Source: Microbacterium foliorum
Lineage (GTDB): Bacteria; Actinomycetota; Actinomycetes; Actinomycetales; Microbacteriaceae
Assembly (NCBI RefSeq): GCF_003367705.1
Contig: NZ_CP031425.1
Location: 1,364,001 to 1,428,000, forward strand
Reading direction: 5' to 3'
DNA: 64,000 nt
Part shown: in pieces, positions 36,674 to 45,897 of the stretch
Layout of the letters: every line of letters starts with the position of its first letter
How positions within the stretch are numbered: position 1 is the first letter of the stretch
Translations under genes and position numbers: made by a program
Notes under the pieces: generated by a model
Database searches by the model: none
What the model was told of the DNA's origin: nothing
What the model saw: the letters and a program-made list of their open reading frames with translations, nothing else

Positions 36674-37894
36674 GTGAATCCCTCGACTGAATCGAGGGGT
36701 GCGGCGAAGTGGGCGCTCCTCTCCCTCGCCATAGGCAGCTTCGGCATCGGCATGACCGAGTTCGTCGTCATGGGCCTGCTGCCCAACATCGCCGACGAGC
36801 TGCTGCCCACACTGTGGGCTCGCAGCCCGGAGGACGCGCTGAGCCAGGCCGGCTGGCTGATCTCGCTGTACGCATTGGGCGTCGTCGTGGGAGCACCGAC
36901 CATCGCGGGCTTCGTCGCACGCTTCCCGCGGCACCGCGTGATGATCGGCCTCGCACTCGCGCTCACCGTGTTCAACGCCCTGACGGTGTTCCTGCCGACG
37001 TTCGAGCTCGTCGGCGCCTCCCGCTTCCTCGCAGGGCTTCCGCACGGGGCGTACTTCGGCATCGGCGCGCTCGTGGCCGCCGACGTCATGGGTCCGGGCA
37101 ATCGCGCGAAGGGCGTCGCGTTCATCCTCACCGGACTCACCGTCGCGAACGTGGTCGGCGTGCCGCTGGGCACCTTCCTGGGTCAGCTGTGGGGGTGGCG
37201 GGTCGCGTTCGCGGTGGTCGCCCTGGTGTTCGCGCTCGCGACGGCCTGCATCATCCTGTTCGTGCCGAAGCACCCCGGGTCGCCCGGACGCACGATGCGC
37301 GAGGAGCTCGGCGTCTTCCGCATCCCGCAGGTCTGGTTCACGCTCGGGGTGGGAGCCATCGGCTTCGGCGGCTTCTTCGCGGTCTACAGCTACATCGCCC
37401 CACTGGTGACCGACGTCGCCGGGTCCCCGGAGTGGGTCGTGCCGATCGTGCTCGTGCTGATGGGCCTCGGGATGACCGCGGGAAACCTCGTCGGCGGTCA
37501 TCTCGCCGACATCGACCTGCGGCGCACTCTGCTGTTCGGGCTCGTGGCGATGGCCGTGGTGTTCGCGCTGCTGGCGGTGCTCGCGTTCTGGATCGTCACG
37601 CTCGCGCTGCTCGTGCTCGTCGTGGGCTTCGTGTCGTCGGTGCTCAGCCCGACGATCCAGACGCGGTTGATGGATGTCGCGGGCGACAACCAGTCGATCG
37701 CCGCCGCCATGAACCACTCCGCGCTCAACATCGGCAACAGCCTCGGCGCGTTCCTCGGTGGCGCGGTGATCGCCGCAGGGTGGGGCTTCACCGCCCCGTC
37801 GTGGACCGGGGTGGCGCTCGCTCTCGCCGGCCTGGTGATCGCGCTCCTGTCGTATCGCGTCGAGGCCCGCACCCGGGTTCCCGCCACGGTCTGA
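36674..37894 (+). CDS. MFS transporter (DHA1 type, AraJ/Cmx-like)
   Basis: This 406-residue protein has twelve predicted membrane segments. The start AAKWALLSLAIGSFGIGMTE and FVVMGLLPNIADEL, the loop after TM2-3 (FVARFPRHRV) and AALNHSALNIGNSLGAFLGG-like motif (here AAMNHSALNIGNSLGAFLGG) are typical of the sugar/drug efflux DHA1 group. The substrate is unknown. GTG 36674 has TAGCAT ending six bases upstream, within the stop codon of the broken AraC gene. Confidence 0.9.
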   Translation: MNPSTESRGAAKWALLSLAIGSFGIGMTEFVVMGLLPNIADELLPTLWARSPEDALSQAGWLISLYALGVVVGAPTIAGFVARFPRHRVMIGLALALTVFNALTVFLPTFELVGASRFLAGLPHGAYFGIGALVAADVMGPGNRAKGVAFILTGLTVANVVGVPLGTFLGQLWGWRVAFAVVALVFALATACIILFVPKHPGSPGRTMREELGVFRIPQVWFTLGVGAIGFGGFFAVYSYIAPLVTDVAGSPEWVVPIVLVLMGLGMTAGNLVGGHLADIDLRRTLLFGLVAMAVVFALLAVLAFWIVTLALLVLVVGFVSSVLSPTIQTRLMDVAGDNQSIAAAMNHSALNIGNSLGAFLGGAVIAAGWGFTAPSWTGVALALAGLVIALLSYRVEARTRVPATV

Positions 37895-37947
37895 GTCTGC
37901 GATGGCGCGCATCCGCCGTTCGGCGGTCGGCCCCGTAGAGTGAGCGC

Positions 37948-38556
37948 GTGAGCGAGCTCGATGACATCCCCGTCGCCGGCACGGCCGTGCTGCTGCGCCC
38001 GGCGACCGGCGGCATCGAAGTTCTGCTGATGCGGCGACCCGATCGCGGATCGTTCGCCGGTGCATGGGTCTTTCCCGGAGGCAAGGTGGAGAGAGACGAT
38101 CGCCGCGACGCCGAGGACGAGCAGGACGGTGCGCGACGAGCGGCCGTGCGCGAGACGCGGGAGGAGGTCGGCCTCGTCATCGCAGGTCCGGTCGTCCTGT
38201 CGCTGTGGCAGCCGCCGGTGCAGGCCCCCGTGCGCATACGCACCTGGTTCTTCCTGGCCAGGGCGCCTGAGGCCGCGCTCGAGCTCTCGGCCGACGAGGT
38301 CGTCGACGCGCTGTGGATCAGTCCCGAGGACGCCCTGTCGCGGCATGCGGCGGGGGAGTGGACGCTCGTCCCGCCCACCTGGATGACACTGCACGGTCTC
38401 TGCGGGGTGCGCAGCGTCGACGCGGCGCTCGCCGCGGCCGGCACCGCGCGGAGCTTCACCACGAGCGTCCAGGAGACACCGGCGGGCACCGTGTTCGAGT
38501 GGGACGGGCTGCGGCTGGAGACCGGATCGCTGCCCTGGAACCTCGTGGTCGGCTAG
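37948..38556 (+). CDS. Nudix hydrolase with extended Nudix box
   Basis: This 202-residue protein has the start of a Nudix box (VFPGGKVE) and its end (RETREEVGL), but nine to ten extra residues between them compared with the canonical spacing. Such insertions are known in NUDT7/8/19-like CoA-diphosphatase relatives, so a CoA-ester or nucleotide-sugar substrate is possible. GTG 37948 lies six bases after TAGAGT. It converges on metX, and the two genes share the palindrome CTAG as both stop codons. Confidence 0.85.
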   Translation: MSELDDIPVAGTAVLLRPATGGIEVLLMRRPDRGSFAGAWVFPGGKVERDDRRDAEDEQDGARRAAVRETREEVGLVIAGPVVLSLWQPPVQAPVRIRTWFFLARAPEAALELSADEVVDALWISPEDALSRHAAGEWTLVPPTWMTLHGLCGVRSVDAALAAAGTARSFTTSVQETPAGTVFEWDGLRLETGSLPWNLVVG

Positions 38557-39761
38557 GTCGCGAGCAGACGGCGCAGGTGCGCGCCGACGGCATTCGTCTC
38601 GATGAGGAAGCCGTCGTGTCCGAAGTCGCTGGTCAGCACGACCGCCTCGTCGCCGTCGAGGGTGCGGCGGATGCTGCGCGCGATGCGATGCTGTCCCTCG
38701 ACCGGGAAGAGGCGGTCGCTGTCGATCCCGAGCACGAGCGTGGTGGCGGTCACGCCTCGCAGCGCCTCCTCGACGCCCCCGCGGTCGCGTCCGACATCGT
38801 GGGAGTTCATCGCCTCGACGAGCGTGATGTAGCTGTTCGCGTCGAAACGGCGGGTGAACTTGTTGCCGTGGAAGTCGAGGTACGACTCCACGGCGAAGCG
38901 CCCTCCGTGGCCGAGCGGCGACACCCCCGACTGCCAGGAGCGCTGGAAGCGCTGGTTGAGCTCGATCGGGCTGCGGTAGTTCAGAAGCGCCATGCGACGT
39001 GCCAGTGCAAGGCCGCGATGCGGGCCGTCGCCGTCGGCCAGGTCGTAGTACTCGCCTGCCTGGAACCGCGGATCCATCCGGATCGTCTCGAGCTGCACGG
39101 TGTTGAGTGCGATCTGATCGGCGGTGGTCGCCGGCGGGGAGGAGAGCACCGCGAGCCGCTCGACCCGCTCGGGGTGCGTGACCGCCCATTCCAGAGCGTG
39201 CATGCCTCCCATCGATCCGCCGACCACCGCCGCCCACGAGTCGATCCCCAGGGCATCGGCGAGTCGGACCTGTGCGTCGACCTGATCGCGGATGGTCAGA
39301 TACGGGAAGCGTGACGCCCACTCGTACCCCGACGGCGCGATGCTCGCGGGACCGGTCGATCCCTGGCATCCGCCGAGCATGTTCGGGGCGATCACGAACC
39401 AGCGGTCGGTGTCGAGAGGGGCACCGGGACCGGTGACGCTCTCCCACCAGCCCGCGGTGGGGTGACCCGCACCCGCGTCGCCGCGCACGTGGCTGTCTCC
39501 GGTGAGGGCGTGCAGCACGAGGATCGCGTTGTCGCGCGCCGCGTTGAGTTCCCCCCAGCTCTCGAAAGCGAGTCGGATGGCGGGGAGCTCTGCTCCGCTC
39601 TCGGTCGGGAAGGAGCCGAACGAGGCGAAACGACGACCGCCGACGGGGTCGCCGTCGCGCCAGGCGCCGGTCGCCGGGGGGCGCGCACGCAGCAGGCGCA
39701 CGTCGGCCTCGCTCACGGGCGCCGAGGGCACCGTGTCTTCAGAGGTCGTCTGCCAGTCCAT
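38553..39761 (-). CDS. metX: Homoserine O-acetyltransferase MetX
   Basis: This 402-residue alpha/beta hydrolase-fold enzyme activates homoserine for methionine synthesis by acetyl transfer from acetyl-CoA. It has the oxyanion/LNA region ILVLHALTGDSHV, nucleophile S183 in GGSMGGMHALEWA, and the terminal His in TSDFGHDGFLIE. metY, for the following step, lies upstream on the same strand with 165 bases and a hairpin between, so the two may be transcribed separately. Confidence 0.95.
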   Translation of the reverse strand: MDWQTTSEDTVPSAPVSEADVRLLRARPPATGAWRDGDPVGGRRFASFGSFPTESGAELPAIRLAFESWGELNAARDNAILVLHALTGDSHVRGDAGAGHPTAGWWESVTGPGAPLDTDRWFVIAPNMLGGCQGSTGPASIAPSGYEWASRFPYLTIRDQVDAQVRLADALGIDSWAAVVGGSMGGMHALEWAVTHPERVERLAVLSSPPATTADQIALNTVQLETIRMDPRFQAGEYYDLADGDGPHRGLALARRMALLNYRSPIELNQRFQRSWQSGVSPLGHGGRFAVESYLDFHGNKFTRRFDANSYITLVEAMNSHDVGRDRGGVEEALRGVTATTLVLGIDSDRLFPVEGQHRIARSIRRTLDGDEAVVLTSDFGHDGFLIETNAVGAHLRRLLAT

Positions 39762-39874
39762 GTGTCCATTCTCGCCCGGCGCGCGGACGAGGCGACGAAC
39801 GTTACGGTGTCGGGAGCGTCGTCGCGGGCGCGGGCGCGGTCACGGTCGCGACGGTCACGCGGCGGGGTGTGGAG

Positions 39875-39914
39875 ACGACGGATGCCCCGGACCGAGGCCC
39901 GGGGCATCCGTCGT
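39875..39914 (-). terminator. Hairpin after metY
   Basis: A perfect 16-bp stem (39875-39890 with 39899-39914) with an 8-base loop is located 13 bases past the metY stop and about 110 bases before metX. It probably ends or attenuates the metY transcript. Confidence 0.75.
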
Positions 39915-39926
39915 GCGCTCGTCGGA

Positions 39927-41249
39927 TCAGGCGCGTGCAGCCTCCGACACGCGGCGCGCGGCGGCGAGGGCCTCGTCGAGGTCTGCCTTGAGGTCGTCGA
40001 TGTTCTCGATGCCGACGGACAGACGCACGAGCCCGGGCGTGACGCCCGCCGTGAGCTGCTGCTCGGGGGTGAGCTGGGCGTGCGTGGTCGATGCCGGGTG
40101 GATCACCAGTGAGCGCACGTCGCCGATGTTGGCGAGGTGGCTGAAGAGCGACAGGCTGTTCACGAACTCGCGACCGGCCTCCACGCCGCCCTTGAGCTCG
40201 AACGACAGCACCGCTCCGACACCCTTGGGGGCGTACTGGTTGGCCTTGGCGTACCAGGGCGAGGAGGGCAGACCCGAGTAGTTCACCGAGGCGACGTCGT
40301 CGCGGCCGTCGAGCCACTCGGCGATCTCCTGGGCGTTCTGCACGTGGCGCTCGATGCGCAGCGAGAGCGTCTCGATGCCCTGGATGAGGTTCCAGGCGCT
40401 CTGCGGGGCGATCGCCGAGCCGAGGTCGCGGAGAAGCTGCACGCGGGCCTTGATGATGTACGCGAGCGGGTCGCCGACCGCGGCGGTGTAGCTGGCGCCG
40501 TGGTACGAGGGATCGGGCTCGGTGAGACCCGGGAATCGTTCGACGTTCTGGGACCACTCGAACGTGCCGCCGTCGATGATGGCGCCGCCGATGGTCGTGC
40601 CGTGGCCACCGAGGAACTTGGTCACGGAGTGCACCACGATGTCGGCGCCGTGCTCGAACGGGCGGATGAGGTACGGGGTGGCGATCGTGTTGTCGACGAT
40701 CAGCGGCACGCCGCCCTCGTGCGCGACGTCGGCGACGGTGCGGATGTCGAGGATGTTGATCTGCGGGTTGCCGATGGTCTCCGCGAAGAACAGCTTGGTG
40801 TTCGGGCGGACGGCGCGGCGCCATTCCTCGGGGTCGTCCTGGTTCTCGACGAACGTGACCTCGATGCCCAGCTTCGCGAGCGTGTACTTGAAGAGGTTGT
40901 AGGTGCCGCCGTAGATCGAGCTGGACGACACGATGTGGTCGCCCGCCTGAGCGATGTTGAGCACCGCGAACGTCGACGCCGCCTGGCCGCTGGCGAGGAC
41001 GAGGGCGCCGGTGCCCCCCTCCAGTGCGGCGAGGCGCTGCTCGAGCACGTCCTGCGTGGGGTTCTGGATGCGGGTGTAGATGTTCCCGAACTCGGCCAGG
41101 GCGAACAGGTTCGCCGCGTGGTCGGCGCTGTCGAACACGTACGACGTGGTCTGGTAGATCGGCGTGGCCCTGGCCTTGGTCACGGGGTCGGGAGCAGCGC
41201 CGGAGTGGATCTGCTTGGTCTCGAAACGCCAGGTCTCGGGTGCGGACAT
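39927..41249 (-). CDS. metY: O-acetylhomoserine sulfhydrylase (bifunctional OAH/OAS type)
   Basis: This 440-residue PLP enzyme of the Cys/Met metabolism family makes homocysteine from O-acetylhomoserine and sulfide. It has the substrate loop PIYQTTSYVFDSADHAANLF, YTRIQNPTQD, GGTGALVLASGQAA and PLP-binding K211 in HSVTKFLGGHGTT. ATG 41249 has AGGGGG five bases upstream and is preferred over an upstream in-frame start. The 5' region (41250-41351) is short and I see no SAM riboswitch fold in it; a TACGCT hexamer on the minus strand may be the -10 element. Confidence 0.95.
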   Translation of the reverse strand: MSAPETWRFETKQIHSGAAPDPVTKARATPIYQTTSYVFDSADHAANLFALAEFGNIYTRIQNPTQDVLEQRLAALEGGTGALVLASGQAASTFAVLNIAQAGDHIVSSSSIYGGTYNLFKYTLAKLGIEVTFVENQDDPEEWRRAVRPNTKLFFAETIGNPQINILDIRTVADVAHEGGVPLIVDNTIATPYLIRPFEHGADIVVHSVTKFLGGHGTTIGGAIIDGGTFEWSQNVERFPGLTEPDPSYHGASYTAAVGDPLAYIIKARVQLLRDLGSAIAPQSAWNLIQGIETLSLRIERHVQNAQEIAEWLDGRDDVASVNYSGLPSSPWYAKANQYAPKGVGAVLSFELKGGVEAGREFVNSLSLFSHLANIGDVRSLVIHPASTTHAQLTPEQQLTAGVTPGLVRLSVGIENIDDLKADLDEALAAARRVSEAARA

Positions 41250-41351
41250 GTGTTCCCCCTGGAACTGTTGGAAATCGGTTCGGCTGATGCCGTTGCTGTG
41301 AGCGTACGGAAGATCGTCAGTCGCCGACAGTCGTCGGGACATGCGGCGTAA

Positions 41352-41951
41352 TCAACTCGTCCGGTCCTGCGCGAGCAGCGCGTCCGCCCAGGTGCGGGCG
41401 ATGCGGAACGGCTCGGCGAAGGTCGCCATCCCCACCGTGACGATGGCCCCCTCGTAGAGCAGCATCATCGCCTGCGCCATCGCGTGAGGATCGCGGATCC
41501 CGCCGGACGTGCACAGCTCCTCGAACAGATCGAGCAGCCACACCTTCTGGCGCGACACCTCGGGGAACACGGGGTGGCCGTCGGCGCCGTCGCCGAGCTC
41601 GGCACGGGCGTTGATCGCACTGCACCCCTTCGGGCTGTTCTCGTCGGACCATGAGATCGCCGCATCGAAGATCGAGAGGATCCGCGCGGGTCCGGGCTCG
41701 GGAACCCGCTCGAGCTGTGCCGCGACATGCGCGCGCCATCGGGCGTCGCGGTGCTGCAGGTACGAGACCACGAGGGCCTCCTTGGACCCGAACCGGTCGT
41801 AGAGGGTCTTCTTGGTGACGCCGGCCGCCTCCGCGATCGTGTCGACGCCGACGGCGTGGATGCCCCGCTCGTAGAAGAGCCGCGATGCGGCGTCGAGCAC
41901 CCGGCGTCCACCGGGGGTCAGCGGGGCGAGGTCCGGGACCGGCTGTGTCAT
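41352..41951 (-). CDS. TetR family repressor divergent from an EamA exporter
   Basis: This 199-residue protein has a TetR DNA-binding domain (VLDAASRLFYERGIHAVGVD, then TIAEAAGVTKKTLYDRFGSKEAL, residues about 15-65) and a helical ligand domain. The gene is divergent from the EamA transporter with only 33 bases between the starts. Two TATAC-N6-GTATA-like sites lie there and cover both -10-like elements (TATATT six bases before this ATG; TATAGT seven bases before the transporter ATG). The protein very likely represses both genes; the inducer is unknown. Confidence 0.92.
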   Translation of the reverse strand: MTQPVPDLAPLTPGGRRVLDAASRLFYERGIHAVGVDTIAEAAGVTKKTLYDRFGSKEALVVSYLQHRDARWRAHVAAQLERVPEPGPARILSIFDAAISWSDENSPKGCSAINARAELGDGADGHPVFPEVSRQKVWLLDLFEELCTSGGIRDPHAMAQAMMLLYEGAIVTVGMATFAEPFRIARTWADALLAQDRTS

Positions 41952-41959
41952 GCCTTGAA

Positions 41960-41975
41960 TATACCAGTCTGTATA
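41960..41975. promoter_or_regulatory. TetR operator 1 (TATAC-N6-GTATA)
   Basis: TATACCAGTCTGTATA is a palindrome with perfect 5-bp arms. It overlaps the -10-like TATATT of the tetR gene (41963-41958) and TATAGT of the transporter gene (41972-41977), so a bound repressor would block both leaderless promoters. Confidence 0.75.
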
Positions 41976-41984
41976 GTCGAGAGC

Positions 41985-42905
41985 ATGAGTAGACAGATCG
42001 GTATACTTGGTTCGATGGTGACCGTCACGTCATCCGCGGTCTTCGTGGTGACCTGGAGCTCGGGGTTCATCATCCCGGCGTTCGCCACGGTCGATGTCTC
42101 GCCGTTGACACTCCTGGTCTGGCGTTTCGTCCCTCTGGCGGCGACGCTCCTCGTGCTCGTGCATCTGACGGGGGCGGGCGAGGGCATTCCCGCCCGCGAG
42201 GTGCGCGTGCAGTCCGCGATCGGCGTGTTCGCGCAGTTCGGATACTGTCTCGCCGTCTACGCGGCGGTCGCAGCCGGGGTCGCCACCGGCACCGTCGCGC
42301 TGATCGACGCGATCCAGCCCCTCGTCGTGGCGGTGCTCGTCGGTCCGGTGCTGGGCCTGCGAGTGCGGGGAGCCCAATGGATCGGCCTGGGGATCGGTGC
42401 TGTCGGGGTGCTTCTGGTCGTGCGCTCGCAGCTCGGCGACACGGGAGCACCACCCTGGGCGTACGCGTTCCCCGCGCTGGCGATGGTCGCCCTGATCATC
42501 GGCACGCTGCTGCAGCGCAGGACGACCGTGCGCACCGGAGTGCTCGTCACCCTCACGGTGCACGTGTCGGTGACCGCGGTGCTGCTGCTCGTGCTCGCGG
42601 CGGTGACGGGATCGCTCGTCCCGCCGGCATCCTGGCCCTTCCGGATCGCCGTCGCCCTGACCGCCGTGTTCCCGACGCTCGCCGCCTACGGCCTCTACTG
42701 GTGGCTGCTGCGACGAATCGGGATCACCGCGCTGCAGGCGCTGCTCTTCCTGATCGCCCCGACGACCTCGCTCGCGGGGAGCGTGCTCCTGGGTGAGCCG
42801 ATGACCCCGGTCACCGTGGGCGGTTTCGCACTGTGCGCGGCCGGAGTCGCGCTCGTCCTGGTCGGGGATGCCCGCTCGAGACGAGAGGATGCGCGAGCGG
42901 AGTGA
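41985..42905 (+). CDS. EamA/DMT family exporter
   Basis: This 306-residue protein has ten hydrophobic segments in the two EamA repeats (first about residues 12-140, second about 150-295, ending GEPMTPVTVGGFALCAAGVA). DMT exporters move metabolites, amino acids or drugs out of the cell. I chose ATG 41985, seven bases after TATAGT, which places operator 2 inside the coding sequence; ATG 42015 would be the alternative. The TetR gene alongside probably controls it. Confidence 0.88.
   Translation: MSRQIGILGSMVTVTSSAVFVVTWSSGFIIPAFATVDVSPLTLLVWRFVPLAATLLVLVHLTGAGEGIPAREVRVQSAIGVFAQFGYCLAVYAAVAAGVATGTVALIDAIQPLVVAVLVGPVLGLRVRGAQWIGLGIGAVGVLLVVRSQLGDTGAPPWAYAFPALAMVALIIGTLLQRRTTVRTGVLVTLTVHVSVTAVLLLVLAAVTGSLVPPASWPFRIAVALTAVFPTLAAYGLYWWLLRRIGITALQALLFLIAPTTSLAGSVLLGEPMTPVTVGGFALCAAGVALVLVGDARSRREDARAE
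41990..42005. promoter_or_regulatory. TetR operator 2 (TAGAC-N6-GTATA)
   Basis: TAGACAGATCGGTATA matches operator 1 on the opposite strand (TATACCNNTCTGTNTA) and lies 14 bases downstream of it. It begins two bases after the transporter ATG (41985-41987), within its first codons. Confidence 0.65.
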
Positions 42906-42961
42906 CACGGCGTGCTGGGACGCACCCGGGAATCCGGGCGGAACATCGTACGGTGGAGAGC

Positions 42962-43744
42962 ATGGCGAACAGGCGTGCAGTGGTGACCGGTGCGAGCTCG
43001 GGTATCGGACAGGCGACGGTGCGCGCGCTGCGCGCCCGTGGGTGGGGAGTGGTCGGCGTCGCGCGCCGTGAGGACCGCCTGGCGGCGCTCGCCGCGGAGA
43101 CCGGGGCATCGGCGATCGCATGCGATCTGACGAACCCCGATGCCGTCGCGGCCCTCGTCGACGAGCTCGAGGCCTCGGGGCCCGTGCACGCGCTCGTGCA
43201 GGTGGCCGGAGGAGCCAGAGGCACGGATCGCGTGGAGAACGCGTCGACGGACGACTGGCAGTGGATGTACGACGCGAACGTGCTCTCGAGTCAGCGTCTG
43301 GTGGCTGGCCTGCTGCCGCTGCTGCGTCGGGCCGCCGCGGCGGACGGTCACGCGGACACGCTCTTCGTCACCTCCACCGCCGCGCAGGTGGCGTACGCCG
43401 GAGGCGGCGGGTACAACGCGGCGAAGGCCGCCCAGGCGATGCTCGTGCATGCGCTGCGACTCGAGCTCAACGGCGAGCCGATCCGGGTGGCCGAGGTCGC
43501 GCCCGGCATGGTGCACACCGAGGAGTTCACCCTCAATCGTCTCGGCGGAGACGCCGTCGCCGCCGAATCCGTGTACGCCGACGTCGAGGCGCCGCTGCGC
43601 GCCGAGGACGTCGCCGACGTCATCGCCTACGCGCTCGACGCGCCGGGGCACGTGAACCTCGATCTCATCACCATGCGGCCCGTGGCGCAGTCCGCGAACC
43701 ATCTGCTCGCGCGCGGACCGCTGCGCGTGCGTCCCGTCGGCTGA
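42962..43744 (+). CDS. Short-chain dehydrogenase/reductase
   Basis: This 260-residue classical SDR has the cofactor motif TGASSGIG (residues 9-16), an NNAG-like VQVAGGARG, the catalytic serine in VTSTAAQ and YxxxK in YNAAK. The R-R after the first strand region (VARRED) suggests preference for NADP. The substrate is unknown. TACGGT ends seven bases before ATG 42962, so the mRNA is probably leaderless. ung follows after 16 bases. Confidence 0.9.
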   Translation: MANRRAVVTGASSGIGQATVRALRARGWGVVGVARREDRLAALAAETGASAIACDLTNPDAVAALVDELEASGPVHALVQVAGGARGTDRVENASTDDWQWMYDANVLSSQRLVAGLLPLLRRAAAADGHADTLFVTSTAAQVAYAGGGGYNAAKAAQAMLVHALRLELNGEPIRVAEVAPGMVHTEEFTLNRLGGDAVAAESVYADVEAPLRAEDVADVIAYALDAPGHVNLDLITMRPVAQSANHLLARGPLRVRPVG

Positions 43745-43760
43745 GCGACTGGACTGAGCG

Positions 43761-44471
43761 ATGCCGAGCCGCACTCTCGCTGAACTGGCCGCCGACGGTC
43801 TGATCGATCCGGGGTGGGCCGATGCGCTCGCACCCGCTCAGGAGACCATCACGGCCATCGGGCATCGGCTGCGCGAGGAACAGGCCGCGGGTCGTGGCTA
43901 TCTCCCGGCGGGTGACCAGGTGCTGCGGGCGTTCCAACGGCCCCTCGCCGACGTGCGGGTGCTCATCACCGGCCAGGATCCCTACCCGACCCCCGGGCAT
44001 CCGATCGGCCTGTCCTTCGCCGTCGATCGCGACGTGCGCCCGCTGCCGCGCAGCCTCGGCAACATCTACCGCGAACTCGAGAGCGATCTGGGCATCCCGC
44101 CCGCGCCGCACGGCGACCTCACGGCGTGGAGCGACCAGGGCGTGCTGCTGCTGAACAGGGTGCTCACCGTGCGACCGGGGGAGGCGGGGTCGCATCGTCG
44201 GTGGGGATGGGAACAGGTGACCGAGCTCGCGATCCGCGCGCTCGTCGCTCGAGACCGCCCTCTCGTCGCGATCCTGTGGGGAAAGGACGCCGCTCAGCTG
44301 CAGCCGATCCTGGGCGACACCCCGGTCATCGCCTCCGCCCACCCGTCACCGCTCTCCGCCCGCCGCGGGTTCTTCGGCTCGCGTCCGTTCTCGCGGGCCA
44401 ACGACCTGCTCGAGTCCTTCGGAGCGGCCCCCGTGGACTGGCGCATCGACCGGGCGCCGCGCCTAAGCTGA
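43761..44471 (+). CDS. ung: Uracil-DNA glycosylase, family 1
   Basis: This 236-residue repair enzyme removes uracil from DNA. It carries the water-activating loop [10 protein letters not shown] (general base D73) and the minor-groove loop [18 protein letters not shown] with H194. Length and motifs are those of an active family 1 enzyme. It follows the SDR gene closely and precedes an acetyltransferase by four bases. Confidence 0.96.
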   Translation: MPSRTLAELAADGLIDPGWADALAPAQETITAIGHRLREEQAAGRGYLPAGDQVLRAFQRPLADVRVLITGQDPYPTPGHPIGLSFAVDRDVRPLPRSLGNIYRELESDLGIPPAPHGDLTAWSDQGVLLLNRVLTVRPGEAGSHRRWGWEQVTELAIRALVARDRPLVAILWGKDAAQLQPILGDTPVIASAHPSPLSARRGFFGSRPFSRANDLLESFGAAPVDWRIDRAPRLS

Positions 44472-44475
44472 TCCC

Positions 44476-45093
44476 ATGCAGTTCGAGCCCGGGGACCGTC
44501 GCCGCGTGCTGCCGCGCCATCTGCGCCCCCAGCCGGCTCCCGACGTGTTCTCCTTCTCGATCCGTCCCGCCAGGGCCGGCGACCTCCCGTATGTGCGCGA
44601 GATCTACAACCATTTCGTGAGCAACTCGGTGGTCACCCTCGACGAGCGACGCAGCAGCATCCCCTACTGGCGCGAGAAGTTCGCCCTGCTGAGCAAGCTC
44701 GGACTGCCGTTCCTGGTGGCGGTGTCGCCGGCCGGCGTCGTGATCGGCTACGCGCTCGCCCAGCCGTGGGCGGGCAAGAACGCCTACCGCTACACGGTCG
44801 AGGACTCGATCTACCTGGGGCCCGGTGCCGGGGGCAAGGGTCTCGGCGCCGCTCTGCTGCAGGCTCTCATCGATGCCTGCGAGCATCTCGGCATCCGCGA
44901 GATGGTCGCCGTGATCAGCGACACGAAGGCCGAGGCGTCGATCAGGCTCCATGCGAAGCTCGGCTTCGTCGAGGCGGGCCGGATGGGCCGTGTCGGTCAC
45001 AAGTTCGGCCGAGACCTCGGCACGGTCTACATGCGCCGCGCGCTGCGTCCGAGTCGTCGTCGTCGACTCTTCGGAGCGATCTCGGCGCGGTGA
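44476..45093 (+). CDS. GNAT acetyltransferase (phosphinothricin/methionine-sulfoximine type)
   Basis: This 205-residue protein has a core GNAT domain (about residues 28-190) with IRPARAGDLPYVREIYNHFV, the LDERRSSIPYWREK segment, ALAQPWAGKNAYRYTVEDSI and the acetyl-CoA loop GAGGKGLGAALL. This pattern is that of the PAT/MddA group, which acetylates phosphinothricin, methionine sulfoximine or related amino acids. The N-terminal 27 residues are an unusual arginine/proline-rich addition. TAAGCT ends six bases before the ATG. Confidence 0.87.
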   Translation: MQFEPGDRRRVLPRHLRPQPAPDVFSFSIRPARAGDLPYVREIYNHFVSNSVVTLDERRSSIPYWREKFALLSKLGLPFLVAVSPAGVVIGYALAQPWAGKNAYRYTVEDSIYLGPGAGGKGLGAALLQALIDACEHLGIREMVAVISDTKAEASIRLHAKLGFVEAGRMGRVGHKFGRDLGTVYMRRALRPSRRRRLFGAISAR

Positions 45094-45102
45094 CGCCCGC
45101 GA

Positions 45103-45897
45103 TCAGTCCCCGGCGACCGGGATGACCGGGATGGCCGCGAGCAGAGTCCTCGTATAGTCCTGCTGCGGGCGCAGGAGGACATCGCCCGTGGTACCGCGTT
45201 CGACGATGCTCCCGTCCTTCATCACCACGACGGTGTCGCAGAGGTTCTGCACCACTCCGATGTCGTGCGAGACGAGTACGAGGGTCAGATCTGTGGTGCG
45301 CCGCAGCTCGATCAGCAGTTCGAGGATCTGCGCCCGCACGGTGACGTCGAGAGCCGAGAGGGGTTCGTCGCCGACGAGGACTCGGGGTCGATGCACGATC
45401 GCCCTGGCCAGGGCGATGCGCTGCCGCTGTCCGCCCGAGAACTCGTGCGGGTAGCGGTCGCCCATCTCCGGCTCGAGACCGACCTGCTCGAGCACCTCGC
45501 CGACACGGGCACGGTGGTCGCCGTCGATCCCGAGAGCCCACAGCGGTTCGCGGATGATCTGCGCGGCCGTCATCCGAGGATCGAGCGAGGCGTACGGATC
45601 CTGGAACACGAGTCCGGTCTGGCGGCGCAGCCAGTGCAGAGAACGGGCGGATGCCGTGGCATCCACCGTCCTGCCGTCGACCCGCACGGTGCCCGCCGTC
45701 GGACGGTCGAGTCCGAGCAGCAGACGCACGAGGGTGGACTTGCCCGATCCGGACTCTCCGATGATGCCGACGGAGGACCCCTCGACGACGTCGAGATCGG
45801 TGGCGGCGAGGGCGGTCTGCGTGCGAGCCCGCGCGAAGGTCGAGCGCCGGGGGTCCGCATACTCGCGCTGCAGTCCTCGCGCCTCGATCAGGCTCAT
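45103..45897 (-). CDS. Peptide/nickel-type ABC transporter ATPase (DppF/OppF-like)
   Basis: This 264-residue ATPase has Walker [21 protein letters not shown], signature [15 protein letters not shown] and Walker [14 protein letters not shown]. It is the last gene of a five-gene minus-strand importer operon. The ATG overlaps the previous ATPase stop (ATGA). With its partner it powers uptake of a peptide-like or other small solute. It lacks the full C-terminal oligopeptide-transporter extension, ending shortly after [20 protein letters not shown]. Confidence 0.93.
   Translation of the reverse strand: MSLIEARGLQREYADPRRSTFARARTQTALAATDLDVVEGSSVGIIGESGSGKSTLVRLLLGLDRPTAGTVRVDGRTVDATASARSLHWLRRQTGLVFQDPYASLDPRMTAAQIIREPLWALGIDGDHRARVGEVLEQVGLEPEMGDRYPHEFSGGQRQRIALARAIVHRPRVLVGDEPLSALDVTVRAQILELLIELRRTTDLTLVLVSHDIGVVQNLCDTVVVMKDGSIVERGTTGDVLLRPQQDYTRTLLAAIPVIPVAGD

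Noticed and set aside
41250..41351. SAM or other methionine riboswitch upstream of metY
   Set aside because: The region is short and I could not find paired elements typical of SAM riboswitches; the metX-metY gap contains only a terminator hairpin.
42930..42956. GGGAAT before the SDR gene as a SigH promoter
   Set aside because: At 18 bases the downstream triplet is GGT rather than GTT, and a leaderless-type TACGGT explains the start better.
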